A stretch of 64,000 nt of DNA from NCBI RefSeq assembly GCF_048773025.1, contig NC_133559.1, forward strand, positions 11,500,501-11,564,500. The letters are read 5' to 3'. A program made the position numbers and the translations under genes. Of the stretch, positions 12,735 to 25,500 are shown in pieces (the stretch's first letter is position 1; the number at the start of each line of letters is the position of its first letter). A model generated the notes under the pieces. The model searched no databases. It was not told the DNA's origin and saw only the letters and a program-made list of their open reading frames with translations. Origin of the DNA: Camelus bactrianus. Taxonomy: Eukaryota; Chordata; Mammalia; Artiodactyla; Camelidae.

Positions 12735-14409
12735 AAAGGGCAACCTCAACAGTGCTGTGAGTTTAGAAACATCCTACGCAGAAGTGAGGAGACACAGCCC
12801 CACATTTTCTATCCACATTCTTTCTCAAGGGAGACGTTCATTCTCATGGTTTTAGACATCAGCTGTAGACTACTGAAGACTGCCAGATCTGTTTTCTTAT
12901 CCTACTTTTTCTCACTATGTTTGACTCTCATACTCCCAATTTCTCTCAAGATTCTTCTATTCAAATGCTTTATTTTCACTTCACTTTAGACATTTTCCTA
13001 CAAGACTAAAATTAAACTTAACTTTGTTTTTCCTAAGTCCAAACTCTCTGCCCAGTGTCTCTGTTTTTAAGTCTCTAGTTTGTCCTGTATCCATTTGGGC
13101 AGAAAGAACATGGTGGCTTCATGTTCCCCATACTCCCACACCATTCTCATGAGACCCTGGGAGGAGGAAGAATCTACTTTTGCCTTTTGTTAAAATAAAC
13201 ATAGCAGTGCTATTTTCGTCCTTCCATGCAAATAACTGTGTTGAAAGCACTAGACCTAAGCTGACAGAAAAGTATATAGTTTTCCTCTGAATCATTCCCG
13301 TGTTCAGTATTAGCACTAGCATAACAATCACCCAAGCTAAAGCTCAGAGAGCCCATTTTTTATTGCTTTTTTTCCTTTACCCCCTTCACTGAATCCTTCT
13401 GAACCAGAAGCAGCACTTTGGAAAACAGTGATGAGATCTATTGCCCCAGTAAGTGAGACATTTAACTCAACAAGATAGTAAAAGACAACTACAGAGCACT
13501 CACAATGGTCCAGGCAATTTTTACTGCATCCTGTTTATTAATGTACTTAATCCTCACAGCAATCCTATGAGGTGAGTGCTCTTAATACTCTGATTTTGTG
13601 GATAAGGAAGCAGATGCAGAGATCCTCAAGAACTTGAGTTTGGTCTAGGAGTCGAAACAATGCTGAAGACAGACTTCCTGGAAAGTCAAGGAGACTTCTG
13701 GGCTTGGGGTAAGTTACATCAGGGTAATGAACAGTGGGGGCCAACCTGAAGCACTAGGGTTCTAAGTAAAGTAATAGCATTCACATTTTAAATAGTATAA
13801 TGCCAGGAGTTAACATTAATGTGTAAGGGTAACTTATAAGGATGGTTGTGGAATCAGCCTGTTTGTTGTTGAACCTGTGATGGGTTTGTTGGGAAGAAGT
13901 TGGAAGGAAGGAATAGGTGGGTTACAAAGGAGCAGAGGGCTTGCAGACACAATTCAGATGTTTACAGAGTCGACCAAAGATACAGACTGAAGTCTCAACA
14001 AATTGATAAAAGGCATCCCACCATGATCTGAGTGGGCCCTCAGCCTGATAGATAACCAGAAGTCGCCTCTTGGGTTTGGAAAGGCTTGCTTTTTCTTTCT
14101 AGGTCTTTCACACATCAAGTCATCCCAAGGAACCTCACTGAACTGGCTTTGTGAACATCCTGATTATAGATTCTCTTCCTCAAAACAAACATGTTTTAAC
14201 CTTGTCAGATACCAACTTCAGCAGACAGTCATACCACCTGATCAAAAAGCGAGGGGGCAAGCAGAGGGTTGTAATAAGATTCATGAATTGATATTAAGCT
14301 TGAAATGTGAGCATGAAATCACAAGACTGAAGACTGGAGTTGCCCTCTGAGCAGCACTACTCTGAATGACCACTCTCGATGGCTTATGGTCACTGAGAAC
14401 CGTCTGCAC

Positions 14410-14456
<47 letters not shown>

Positions 14457-17400
14457 TGAGAGACAGTGAGAGAAAGACTGATTATCTGATTATTCAGGGC
14501 TTATGATGCCAACACCAGAAACCCATGGAGAAACCTTTCAAATCCTAAAATAAAGAAGCAGAGCCAGCAGCCTAAGTGCCACATGTTCATCAACCCAGCT
14601 AATGAACTGACCCAGCAAATTGTTATAGTAGCACTTAGTGTTTCCTCTTTTTTTCTTCCTTCATATATTTTGAGATCTTCTAAAACAACAGTTAATTTAA
14701 GAACAAACACTGCAACCATTTAAGTCATTTTTAAAGGTAATAGTTCTTTCAAATTTCATTTGAGATAAAAGTAAAATCAACAAGGTGGTGCACCTAAAAC
14801 TAGAAAATAGCTAAATAGCTATACAAACAACAAACAAACAAAGCTAGAAAATAGCAGATGACATAAATGCATCAGTAACACTGGCCAAAGGAGACTTTGT
14901 CCTGTTGCTGACAGCTCAGCTGCTCACCCACTCGCATAAACTAAAAATGACAGGGGCATTTTACCGAGGCCCAGAGGGCATAATGACACCAGCTCTCTCT
15001 TTTCAGGGTCTCAGGAGGATGAAAGCTACCTGCTCTCCTTGTCCTATGACATAAATAACCAGCTTCTGCCAGCCCGGCCAGATCTGAGAGGCAACACGGC
15101 CGTGGTCCTGAAATGTATTTCATAAGCCCTGATTTTTCTTTTAGTCTTTGGATACAGAGAATAGGAATCTTATTGGAGGATTTAAGTTACAGGCCTTTTT
15201 TAACCTTAAAGAAACTATAGCATTTTTCTCACCCAACTTGCTAATTTTACGTTGAGGCAACTGAGACTCTGATAAGTGTACATAAAGTTACAGAGGAAGG
15301 TGATGGCCAAGTGGAATGAGATAAGATCTTCAGACTTTACAGTTTGTGTTTCATCCTATAGAGGCGGGGTCCCCACAAGGAAAGCAGTGGAAGGCAGAGA
15401 CGCCTGGGAGACCTTGTGAATCAAAAACTCTCCAAGTGCCAACTCCTCCCTCCACTGTCCTTCATCCAACACCGGCCCATATGCTCTGTCCTCTGCTCTC
15501 CCCTCTGCTGCACCTTCATCTGTCTGCCGGGCCCTAACTCCCAAGCCAATCTTGCTTCCTCTGTGTAGGTTTTCCTGACCTTCCCAGCTCCCATTCTTCC
15601 CTCTCCCTTGGACTCTGAAGCACTTGGTTTATGTCTTGCATCTTAGAATTATCTTTGCTCTGGAGACTATTTTTCATTGAGGGCATTTGGAGCCAGACAG
15701 ATGGATTCAAATTCTGGGCCTACCACGTGATAGCTCTGTGACCTCAGATAGGCCGCTTATACCCACTGGGGCTCCAGTTTCCTCATCTGCAAACTGAGCA
15801 TAAAAACATTTAGTTCACAGAGTTGTTCTGATGAACCAATGAGGTAATGCAGGGAAAGCACTCAGAGCAATGCCTGGAATCCTGCATGTGGTAAATAAAT
15901 TTCAACTTAATTCCCCAACTAGCTGCTAGGTTCTTGGAGGCCAGAGACCACCTCTTTACTTTTTTGCAGCTCTCTTAGAACTTGGAACATAATAGGTCTC
16001 CAGTAAATTCTTGCTGATTGATTGGAAGGACAAGGCGATAGGTTTGATCTCAAGTCCAAAGCAGTCCCTTCACTGATGATCAGGGATGCTTCAGCCCCAT
16101 CCTGTCATTTGTTTATGACTTACTTTCCCTATCTCTCTAGCAGATCTAAGTATTTCTACACTTGGTACTCATTTTTTTGGTGCTATTATCCAATTATGAA
16201 ATATATATATATGGAAACTAAATGTCAGGGTCTCTATGCCCTCCGGAATTGGGGGTAAATATGGAAAAAATAATACTTTTACAGCTTGTTGGGGTTAGGC
16301 TGCCCATGATTTCTGTCATTTCTGGGCATAACTTGCTTGTGGTCCTTGAAGTCTTCGCTCCTGCATCTCTACTTGTTCTAGTCTGGGCTGTCCTGGCATG
16401 CAAAGTTCACTGCCCTCATCAGTTTCCACACACATTTCAAAACAAACAAAACCCTACACGAAGAATTTTGTGAGTTTGAATCCACTTCTGTAGATTTGAA
16501 AGGTCACCAGGGAGCAGATTCCAACGTGAAAGCTGGGAGCAGCTTTCCACCATCTGACAGACTCAGATCCTCTCTTCACCTTCCTGTATCTGCAAGAGCA
16601 ACATCTCCCATTATTACACGGAACCATCTAACTTACAGCTGGATTCTTTAGGGGCGGGGGCAGGGAGTCTCACCTTCTGCCCTCTAGCATTTGTTAAAGC
16701 CCCATCCTAAACAAACTCTGTTCCCTTCTAAAGAGGAATTCTAGTAGTGGTTTCATTTTATAATGATATTTTTCCACCTAGTAAGGTCTAGGAGTCTTAT
16801 TTAGATTGTAAGCTCCTTAAAGGTAGATCCTGTGCCTTCGGCTTCATATGCATCCCCCTGTCCACCTGGTGCGATGTAGGGCAGGGGGCACTCAATATGC
16901 AAGTGATGGAGTAAGTTAAATCAGAGGCCATAGAAAGAAGCTGGGAGAAGAATGTCATGTACCCTTTTGTTAATTATCAGAATACTTAATATAAAGGTCT
17001 CAGAAGGAATGCAGGGTCACCTTCTGTTTTGGCCCAAGGCAAGAGTAGAAGAGAATGAGCAATGACCTACTGGGCATGTGCTTTGTAATAACAAAATCAA
17101 ACCAGGAAGGAGGTGTGCATCTGTGCTCTCAGCACCATCTGTGTTCCCATTTTAAAACCACCATTTCCTGTGGTAGAAACTCCAGCTCTCCCTCTTTTTG
17201 CTCAGTCATATAGTGAGGACCCTCAGGATGGTGATGCTCAGAAATCAGGCCAACATTGTTCTGGGGTCCACAGGTCCCATTCTTCGCCCACAAAGAAACC
17301 CTATCTTAACATTCTTAAACCGGGGGTTTAGGAGGTTCTCCCCACTGGAGCCTCTTAGAAGTAGCTGAGCAGGCTGGTTGAGAACTCCAGCGCCATTTAT

Positions 17401-20400
17401 AAAGAGTGTTTTACATGATCTTCCACCTTTTGGTCGTCTGCTCAGTTGGCTGTGGTTTAAATATGATAACTTGGCCTGTAGCCACGCCTCCAAGAATAAT
17501 GCTGAAGGGCCTGTTTTGTCTCTGAAAGTCTGCTGCCACAGAAACACAAAAACTTCTCTTTCTCCTCAAGTCCTTGAACCTTTATTCTTTAAGGGAGATA
17601 AAGAAGAAAATAAAAAGAATCTGAGAAACAAATGTAGTTCACCCCAGGAGATACTGAGATGCTAATATAACGGTCTAAGGGTGCCAGATCTCTTTCCTGC
17701 CTTTCATGTGGTTCTGTCAGCAAAGCTGCCTGCATGGAGCACATCTACTTGAAGAAATCAATCATCTTCAAGAGATTTCTTCTTGTTGGTGGGCGGTTTC
17801 CACTCTGAATTGGGTGTGGGGGAAGGGTGCTCCTAAACCATATACTAATTTAAGATCTGGGACCATCCAAGTAAAAATTATTACAGGGTTCATAGCTTCC
17901 AGAAACATCCCTTACACTTGCCTACCCCATCCAGCATTGTGCTGCAGAGGTTCCTAGGTGGACCCCCAGTGTCATTTTCATTCTTCCATGGCGATGCAAG
18001 TCTTGTCCAGTCACACAGCTGCCAAGCTAAGGACTACATTTCTCGGCTTCCTGTGGCCATGTGACAAGGCTCTGGTCCATGACAGGTGCCCAGGTTCCAT
18101 CCTTCCATCATTGTTGTCTTGTTTGCTGGATTGGGAACACCATGCAGAAGGACCTGCCCCTGTGCGTTGAACAGCTAGGTGACTCTGTAACACTGGGAGC
18201 TCCCTTTTGATGAAATGACCTTGTAAGAAAGGGGGAGCCCCCGGAACTTGCTGACGGGTGTCAGTTTTTCCTTCCACTGAGTTAACCCAGACTTGCTGAG
18301 CCAACCTTTTGCTAATGTACTGAAAGGGGTCCTCTTTTCAAGATGAGCTTCCAGGGGCATTCCTCTGTAGTTGAGTTATTTAAATTCAGTATTACTCATT
18401 CTGCATAGACATAACAATTTCATAACACGGTCATGGAGGATGGCAGCAAGTCATGCTGTCACATACTGTCCAGTGTTGACCCACATCACCATATTCTGCA
18501 TGACCCAGAGAAAATGCTTTGTAGCACCCTTGGATTTGGACTTTACAGTAAAGATATTTAACGACAATAGACATGAAAGTGTTACTTACTGCAAAACACT
18601 GAGATAGCAATTGGAATAAAGATGAATATATGATGAAGAGCCTGGACGATTGTTTAAAAAAAAGGATTTTGAGGGACAAATATGTTTTTGTGCAGTTTAG
18701 TTTCAGGGAGTCCTGACAAGAGACAATGTTGACATCATGTTGCATTTGGTCTCATCACATCTTTGCCACTCGAGTTTTCATTGATGAAAGTGAAAAATGT
18801 CTTAAAATCACTGTCCTCATTATAGATGGCAAAGTGACTTCTAATAAACCCTCACACCCCACCACTTCATCCCAAGGCTGGGGTTTCCCTTGAATGGAAT
18901 CTTTGTTAAAGGAACAGCCACTGTTTTGGCTCATCTCTTGAAGAGTTACTGTAACAATGACCCCTCCCTCAAAAACTAGTTTCTCTTTCTTCTGCCTCTT
19001 CCCTGCCCCAGTCTATTCTCTACACCACTGATTTTCCTCTCTGAAATGCAAAGCTGATCACTCCTCTAGCTAGAACCCTTTATTAGTTCTTTTCACCTAC
19101 AGGATAATACAGAATAAGACCAGCTATATCTGCCTTTCCCTCTGCCTAGAACATCTGTCTTTTATCTGCTTGGTTAATTCCTATTTATTCCTCAAACCTA
19201 GTTTGCCACATTCTCTGTAATGCTCTTTCTGATTCCCTGAGACAGTGTCAACCATTCCCTCCTTTTGGGTACCTTGCACATACTTCTGCTTTGCACCTAT
19301 TACACTATGTGACTTAGGATAATTAGTTATTTATAAAACTATCTCCTTCCTTAAGGGCAAGGACCTGTCATTTGGTCTTTGTATACTCAGCACCTAGCAC
19401 AATATTGGAACATAGCAGAACCTTAATAAATCTTCTACTGAACTAAACACAGTATCTTAAAAATTCGTAACATTCATTTGCAAACATGAATCAATGAACT
19501 AATAAAACTGTTTTCTGTATTTAGGCAACCTGCTGTACTGCGAATGGCATGCCATAAACTAGCTGTGCGATTTGGTTCTGACGTGCTGTGGTTCCCCATC
19601 TCTGGAGGCAAGAGAGGGGATCTCTACTTGTGTTATGGGTTGAATGTGTTTCCCCAAACTTTCGTATGTTGAAGTCCTTAGAATGTGACCTTATTTGGAG
19701 ACTGAGTCTTTACAGAGGTAGTCGAGTTAAAATGAGGTCATTAGGATGGGCCTGAATCTAATCTTACTGGTGTCCTTATAAGAAGAGGAAATCTGGACAC
19801 ACAAAGAGATACCTGGGATGGGCATGCACAGAAGAAAGGATATGTGAAGACACAGCAAGAAGGTGGCCATCTAGAAAAGAGAGAGAGGCCTTAGAGACAC
19901 TTTGGCCTTGGACTTCCAGCCCCCAGAACTGTAAGACAATAACTTTCCATTAATTAAGTCACCCAGTCTTTGGTACTTTGTTATTGCAGCCCTACTTACA
20001 CATGGGCTCTAATCCAACATGACTGGTGTCCTTACAATAAGGGGACATTTGAACAGAGATACGCATAGAGGGAAGACAACGTGAAGAGACTTAAGGAGAA
20101 GACAGCACCTATAAGTCGAGGAGAGAGGCCTGGAACAGATCCTTCCCTCACAGCCCTCAATGGGAACAAACCCTGCCAATAACTTGATTTTGGACTTCTA
20201 GCCTCCAGAACTATGAGCCAATAAATTTTGGTTATGGAAGCCACTCAGTGCATGGCAGCTTCTTACAACATCCCTAGCAAACTAATGTACCTTGACAACC
20301 CTTTATTAACATTTCTTATTAATGTACATCCAAACTGAATCATAGAATATTTATTCTGGAAAGAACTTCACTAGTTCACCCTTTTTATTTCACAGATGAT

Positions 20401-22464
20401 GAAACAGAGGCTCAAGAAAGTGAACTGGCTGCTGGGTAGTTGTCTCACTGACTGAGCTGAGATCCTGATGGAGCTTTCCTGTGACACCGTGTTTCTGCTG
20501 CTTCTGCTGAAACACGGGGGGGGGGGGGGTCTCTATCCTGAGGGAACCTCAGTCAGGGGACTGGACATGCTATGCCCAAGGGCATGACCTGGCTAGATTC
20601 CCCTGTCCCCCATCCCCGGTCATCTGGGAAAGCCCTCCATATATACACCAGGCCATCACAGACAGGAGTCTTCTTGGAATGACTCCTGTTGTTTCCTCAG
20701 TGGATGCAGAGAGAAGAGTGTCAGGGCATAGATCATGCCTTGCAGGACCAGCACCTTGGTTCTTCTGTTCCTGACCCTACCTGAAGCATGGACACAAGAT
20801 CTATCAGTGAAAAGGGTCCAATCTCAAGTGGTTAGATGGGCTTACATAATCAGCCCTTCCTTCCTTTTGAGAACAGAATAATTATGATTTATCTTTCCAG
20901 AGAAAGAGCTGTCAGAAGAACTAGGTTTAGGTGATGACTCCTCTATTTATAAGCTGAAGAAACTTGAGGAGGATACTTAAGTGCTACGAGCTTCAAGTTC
21001 CTCATTTGTAAAATGAAGATGATGACAACAGTTATCTGATAAGGCTATTGTGAGGATCACAAAGATTATACATTTGAAAGTGCTTTGCCAACAATAAAGT
21101 GCTGTTTGACTTATCATTATCCCCAAACTTTATAGTCCAAGTCTTAATCAGAGAGCCGACTCTCCTGGCCCTCTGACCAGCTCTGGGATTCACAGTCCAT
21201 TTCCTGAAATGTGACTCTTTATTATATCCTGCTATTCATTATTGAGCAAATGTCTCATGTCTTAACTTTATGACAGGTTGCTGGAGAGCAGAGGTCATGT
21301 ATCATATCTTTTCCCAATTTCCTATCCCATAGGTAACTGATAAATACTTACTGATGGTGTAGAACCATCCCACCATTAGTGGAGCATGGATTTGGGAGGC
21401 AGGACCTGCCCCCCTGCACTCTCTCATCCAGCCACCACTGCAGGTTAGAGCCAAGGCCAGAGGGGAGAGGAAGGATCTCAACTTGAGACCCAGGCTGTGG
21501 GTCTGTCTCCATCATTTTTCACTTGTTACCTCAGCTGTGAACTGAGCATAATGGCACCCTGGTCATTATGAGCAGAGGGCACTCACTGAATGGACATGGG
21601 AGGCTTTTATGAATTGTAGAGAAAAAGTAAACTGTTGTTACCAAGGTGAAGACCACAGCTATGGAAGCAGAGCAATTGGTGCAGGTGGGGACTGAGCCTA
21701 CCTCATTAATGTGGCACACTGTCCACCACCAGGGCACTCACCTGAGGAATCAGGCCAGCATGTGGACCACGGGATGAAGGTCTGAGAGCGGTTGCTGATG
21801 GGGTTGCTCACAGTGCAGATGTAGACATTGTTGGCATGCTGGGGCCCAAGGGTAAGATACAGGAGGCGGGAGCCGTTGGCAAGTCTCAGCGGGTGGGTGC
21901 CCACCTCCTCGCTCCAGCTGTAAGCCACCTGGTCCCCCTTCTCCGCCATGCAGTCCAGCGTCAGGCTGCAGTTCCCATGCTCCTGGGTTGAGTTCAACAC
22001 CTTAATTTCCGGAGTGGAGACCTGCTCTGTCAGGAGGGGGAGGAAGGGAGCCATCACTGAAAGGAACCCTCTGGAATTCTGACTCACCTTCTTTGTCAGA
22101 AGAAAATGCAGTCTAATGGCGCTTTTTCCCTCTCAGTGGGTCCGCAGTGTGATTTATTCCTAACGGGGACCTACTGCTTTGCACCATCTGTCTCCCTATG
22201 CCCCAAACCCATACTCCTTTCCAGGACCACCCTGGAATAAAATAGAGAAGAAAAAATTGTCTTTTAGTCCCCTCCTACCAATACTGTAAGGGCTCCCCAT
22301 GCCCCTTCCTGTTGTTCCTGATCTAGGTTGCTCTCCTGTATTCTAACTGTTGTGTTTGCTGTTGGTTAATTCCCCCATGGGTTTTAAGTGTCCTTTGCTA
22401 GAGTATTACATTCTAGACCTAAAAGAATTACTTTTTGGTGGTGGGATTTCATCTATACTCTGTG

Positions 22465-22511
<47 letters not shown>

Positions 22512-25500
22512 AGCAAGAGCTTTAGGGTGTCTGGAATAGGGATAGCCATAGGTCTCATCAGCTAATCCCACTCTAATTCTGTGAAATAGGCAAGGTAAAA
22601 GGGAAAGCTGTATTTATTTAGTAACTACTATAGGACAGGCATAATGCCAGAATTTCACATTCATCATATTCTTAAATCTTTTCAGCCATTTTGACCCTAT
22701 TTATAATTATACCCATTTTATAGATGAGGAAACTGAGTCCCAGAGTGGTAGAATGTCTTACATAATGTCACTCAGCCTCTCAGCAGCCAAGCTGAGATCT
22801 GAACCTGCATCTGTCTGACTCCAAAATCCAACCTCTTTCTTTGACTTGAGAAAAATAGCAAGGCTGCAGAGACCATATTTTCCAAGGTAAGAATTTGATC
22901 ATAAAATACGATTAGATTTGACAAACGCAGTGAACTGTTCTAGAAAAATGCATATGTAGTCTTCATGCTAATGGCAGCCTTGCTCCCGGGACACTGTGGG
23001 AGTGAACAGGACTCCCCTGGTACCTGGTGGAGGGCTGTGGGAATTCTGCATTACATTGTTTGGAGGGAAGGGAAGGTTGGGGCGAGGGGAAAGGTGGAAG
23101 GGCATTGCTGTCTCTCCTGTAGGTACCTGAGGATTTCAAAGTAATGCTGGGTGTATGGGGCTCCCTGTTCCATCCTCAGAGATAAGGAAGTGACCGTGAA
23201 GAAGCAGGACAGCCCAAGTGGCTGCCAGGATCCCTGGGAACTCAAGGGAGCCTCTGGACTTAAGAGACACAAACTCTGGGTACATTCAAAAGAGTTGACA
23301 GTTAAAGAGGCTCAAAAAAATCTCCGACCTTAGAGTCAGGTGGACATAGGTTCCAGTTAAGTTCTGCAACTAAGAAACTTTATAACCAAAGCCTTTGTTT
23401 AAATAAGAAGGAGGTGCCTCTTCCACCAGGCAGATGCAATCCTATGCCAGGACACAGGGCTTGGTGAGTGGTGTGTGGGATGAGTTTCAGCTCTCCCTCT
23501 CCCAGGACCCCTAGTGTAGTGAGCCACCTACACAGATGCGAGTAGGCATGTGCAAACCACTTATCTCCAGATGTCCATGTCCTCCTCTGTGAGAGGTTGG
23601 ACTCGGTCAGTGATATTCAAACTTCCTAAAAATCAGAAAAAAAAAAAAAAAAACCAAAACCCTTTTTTCCAAAGAAAATCTCATCTGCAAAGCAAGACTC
23701 TTGGGGCTCCAGGACCTCCAGCCTATCGGCAGCTGGTCCCCTTTTCTTTGGAAAATGGGAGTAAAGCTATCACTAACGCGCAATTTGGACAAAAAAAAAA
23801 AGATTTGTGAACTGCTAAAACTTCTTCCTGAAGCACAGTTTCCCCCTTGACTTAAATGATCTTTCAAGTTGCTTCCAATTCTAAATACCCTTTGCTTCTG
23901 AGAGAGGCCTACATACTTGGGCAAAGCACTCTCTTGGCCCTCCAGCGTGGACCGGGGAAGCCACTATTATTACCATAGAGCTTCAGCTGCAGGCAAAAGT
24001 GTTGGACTGAAACGTTTTCCTCCACGCTCATAAAGTACCAGCCCTCATCCTTATTCCTGCTCTCCAGGATCCTCAGGCTCAGGTTTTCCAGGTGAAATGT
24101 GTAGCCATCCTCCAGATATCCTGGAGATCCCCCTTCCGGCAGATCAAGAGACACTATTTTCTTCTTGACCTTGCTTCCGGGTGACTCTGCCTTTGTGATG
24201 AGGATGTGGATGCTCTTGTTCATGCTCTTAATCATCCACTCAGAGGCCAGGGGCAGCAGCACGCTGCTTCCCAGCCGGCCAGGGATCTCTGGGCAGTTCA
24301 TCAAGTCCTCACCTGCAGGAGGAAGGCAGAGGAAGTCCTTTACCATGGAAGCCTTTGAGAACCACACCGCCTAGTCATCAGGAATAACAAACTGGAGGAT
24401 CTCCCTCTTCCTCTTGGGCTATCCCTGGGGTTGCTAGGCCCTTAGCACTTTATAAGGACTGTCATGAGAATCCCACTATCGTCTCAGTATTTCAAAAACC
24501 CCAGTGGAAACCTAAAAATGACTTATGAGAGAGCTGTACAGACTAACTAAGACACTGGGTTTCTTTGATCTAGGAGGGAATTTTATCAACTCAGATTTGT
24601 AGGTGAGGCACTCAAGGCACAGAGAAGTTAAGTGACTTCCCTAAAGTCATATAGCTAGTAACTGCACTAGACTCCAGGTCTGTTAATTCCTCGACCAGAC
24701 ATCTCATCACCGTTGGATATACAGCATGAAGGTTGGAGAGTAAATGAAAGTGATTCTGAGCTTGTGAGTCCAGGAGACCACGGTCACAGAAGCATCATTT
24801 CAGATGAGGAGGAAAGAGGAAAATCTGAGGGATGTGGAGTCAGGGAGGGGGTGGGCCCGTTGTTCAAACCGTGGAATCCTAGCTCTCCAAAAAAAAAAAA
24901 AAAATCATTAAGATACTTAGTATGGTTGAGGGTGAGAAATTATTCTCTTTTTCAAAAAAGCTGAGCCAACAACAACAGTCAAAAAAAAAAAAAAAAAACC
25001 CACCCAAACCTTTCAAACCACTGTAAGGGATCCTACTGCTGACTATCTAACACCTTTTCTCTCTTTAAACCCACAGCCTCAGTTGATGACTGAAAAAGAA
25101 GAAGAAACAAAAGAGAACTTCCATTTGTTTCCACCACCAAGTCAATTTACCTACTTGGATGGATGATCTATGCTCCCAGCTAAGGGTAGCATCTTCGTTC
25201 ATGGAGCAGTCACCTGCTTCAAGGCTTTGCTCCTGTAATTGCCCCCCACCCCTTGCATCATCACCTTCGTTATTGGTATGGGATGTTGTGGGTTATTTCC
25301 ACCAACACAAAACATTCCAACATGTAATTTCCCTCAACTTGAAGACTGCTCCCCTGATCCGAGGTCCGCCCCCAGCCACCTCCCCATTTCACTGATTTCT
25401 TTTATCACAAAGTCCTTTAATGTGTGGTATACTTTATACTGTATGCTTTCTGTCCCCATTTCCTGATCCATTTTTCCTGGTACCCACTCCAAACAGGCGT

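Larger units (their letters stand above)
12695..21741 (-). other. SLAMF1: SLAMF1 intron 3
   Basis: About 9 kb. Its 3' end is the T34 tract at the exon 4 acceptor. It holds MIR and L2 relics, a long (GT) run, two adjacent MLT1-like LTR fossils and a G14 run. No SLAM-like Ig exon is hidden in it. Confidence 0.85.
22027..23973 (-). other. SLAMF1: SLAMF1 intron 2
   Basis: About 1.9 kb between the two Ig-domain exons. Contains a (GT) run and a reverse MIR. Otherwise no recognised feature. Confidence 0.85.

Noticed and set aside
12694-12749. poly-phenylalanine N-terminal extension to the SLAMF1 transmembrane exon
   Set aside because: The frame continues through the T34 tract only because TTT is not a stop. 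The CAG acceptor and phase with exon 3 set the true exon start.
22468-22508. possible CRISPR-like or regularly spaced repeats
   Set aside because: These and the other GT/CA runs are plain microsatellites without spacers.
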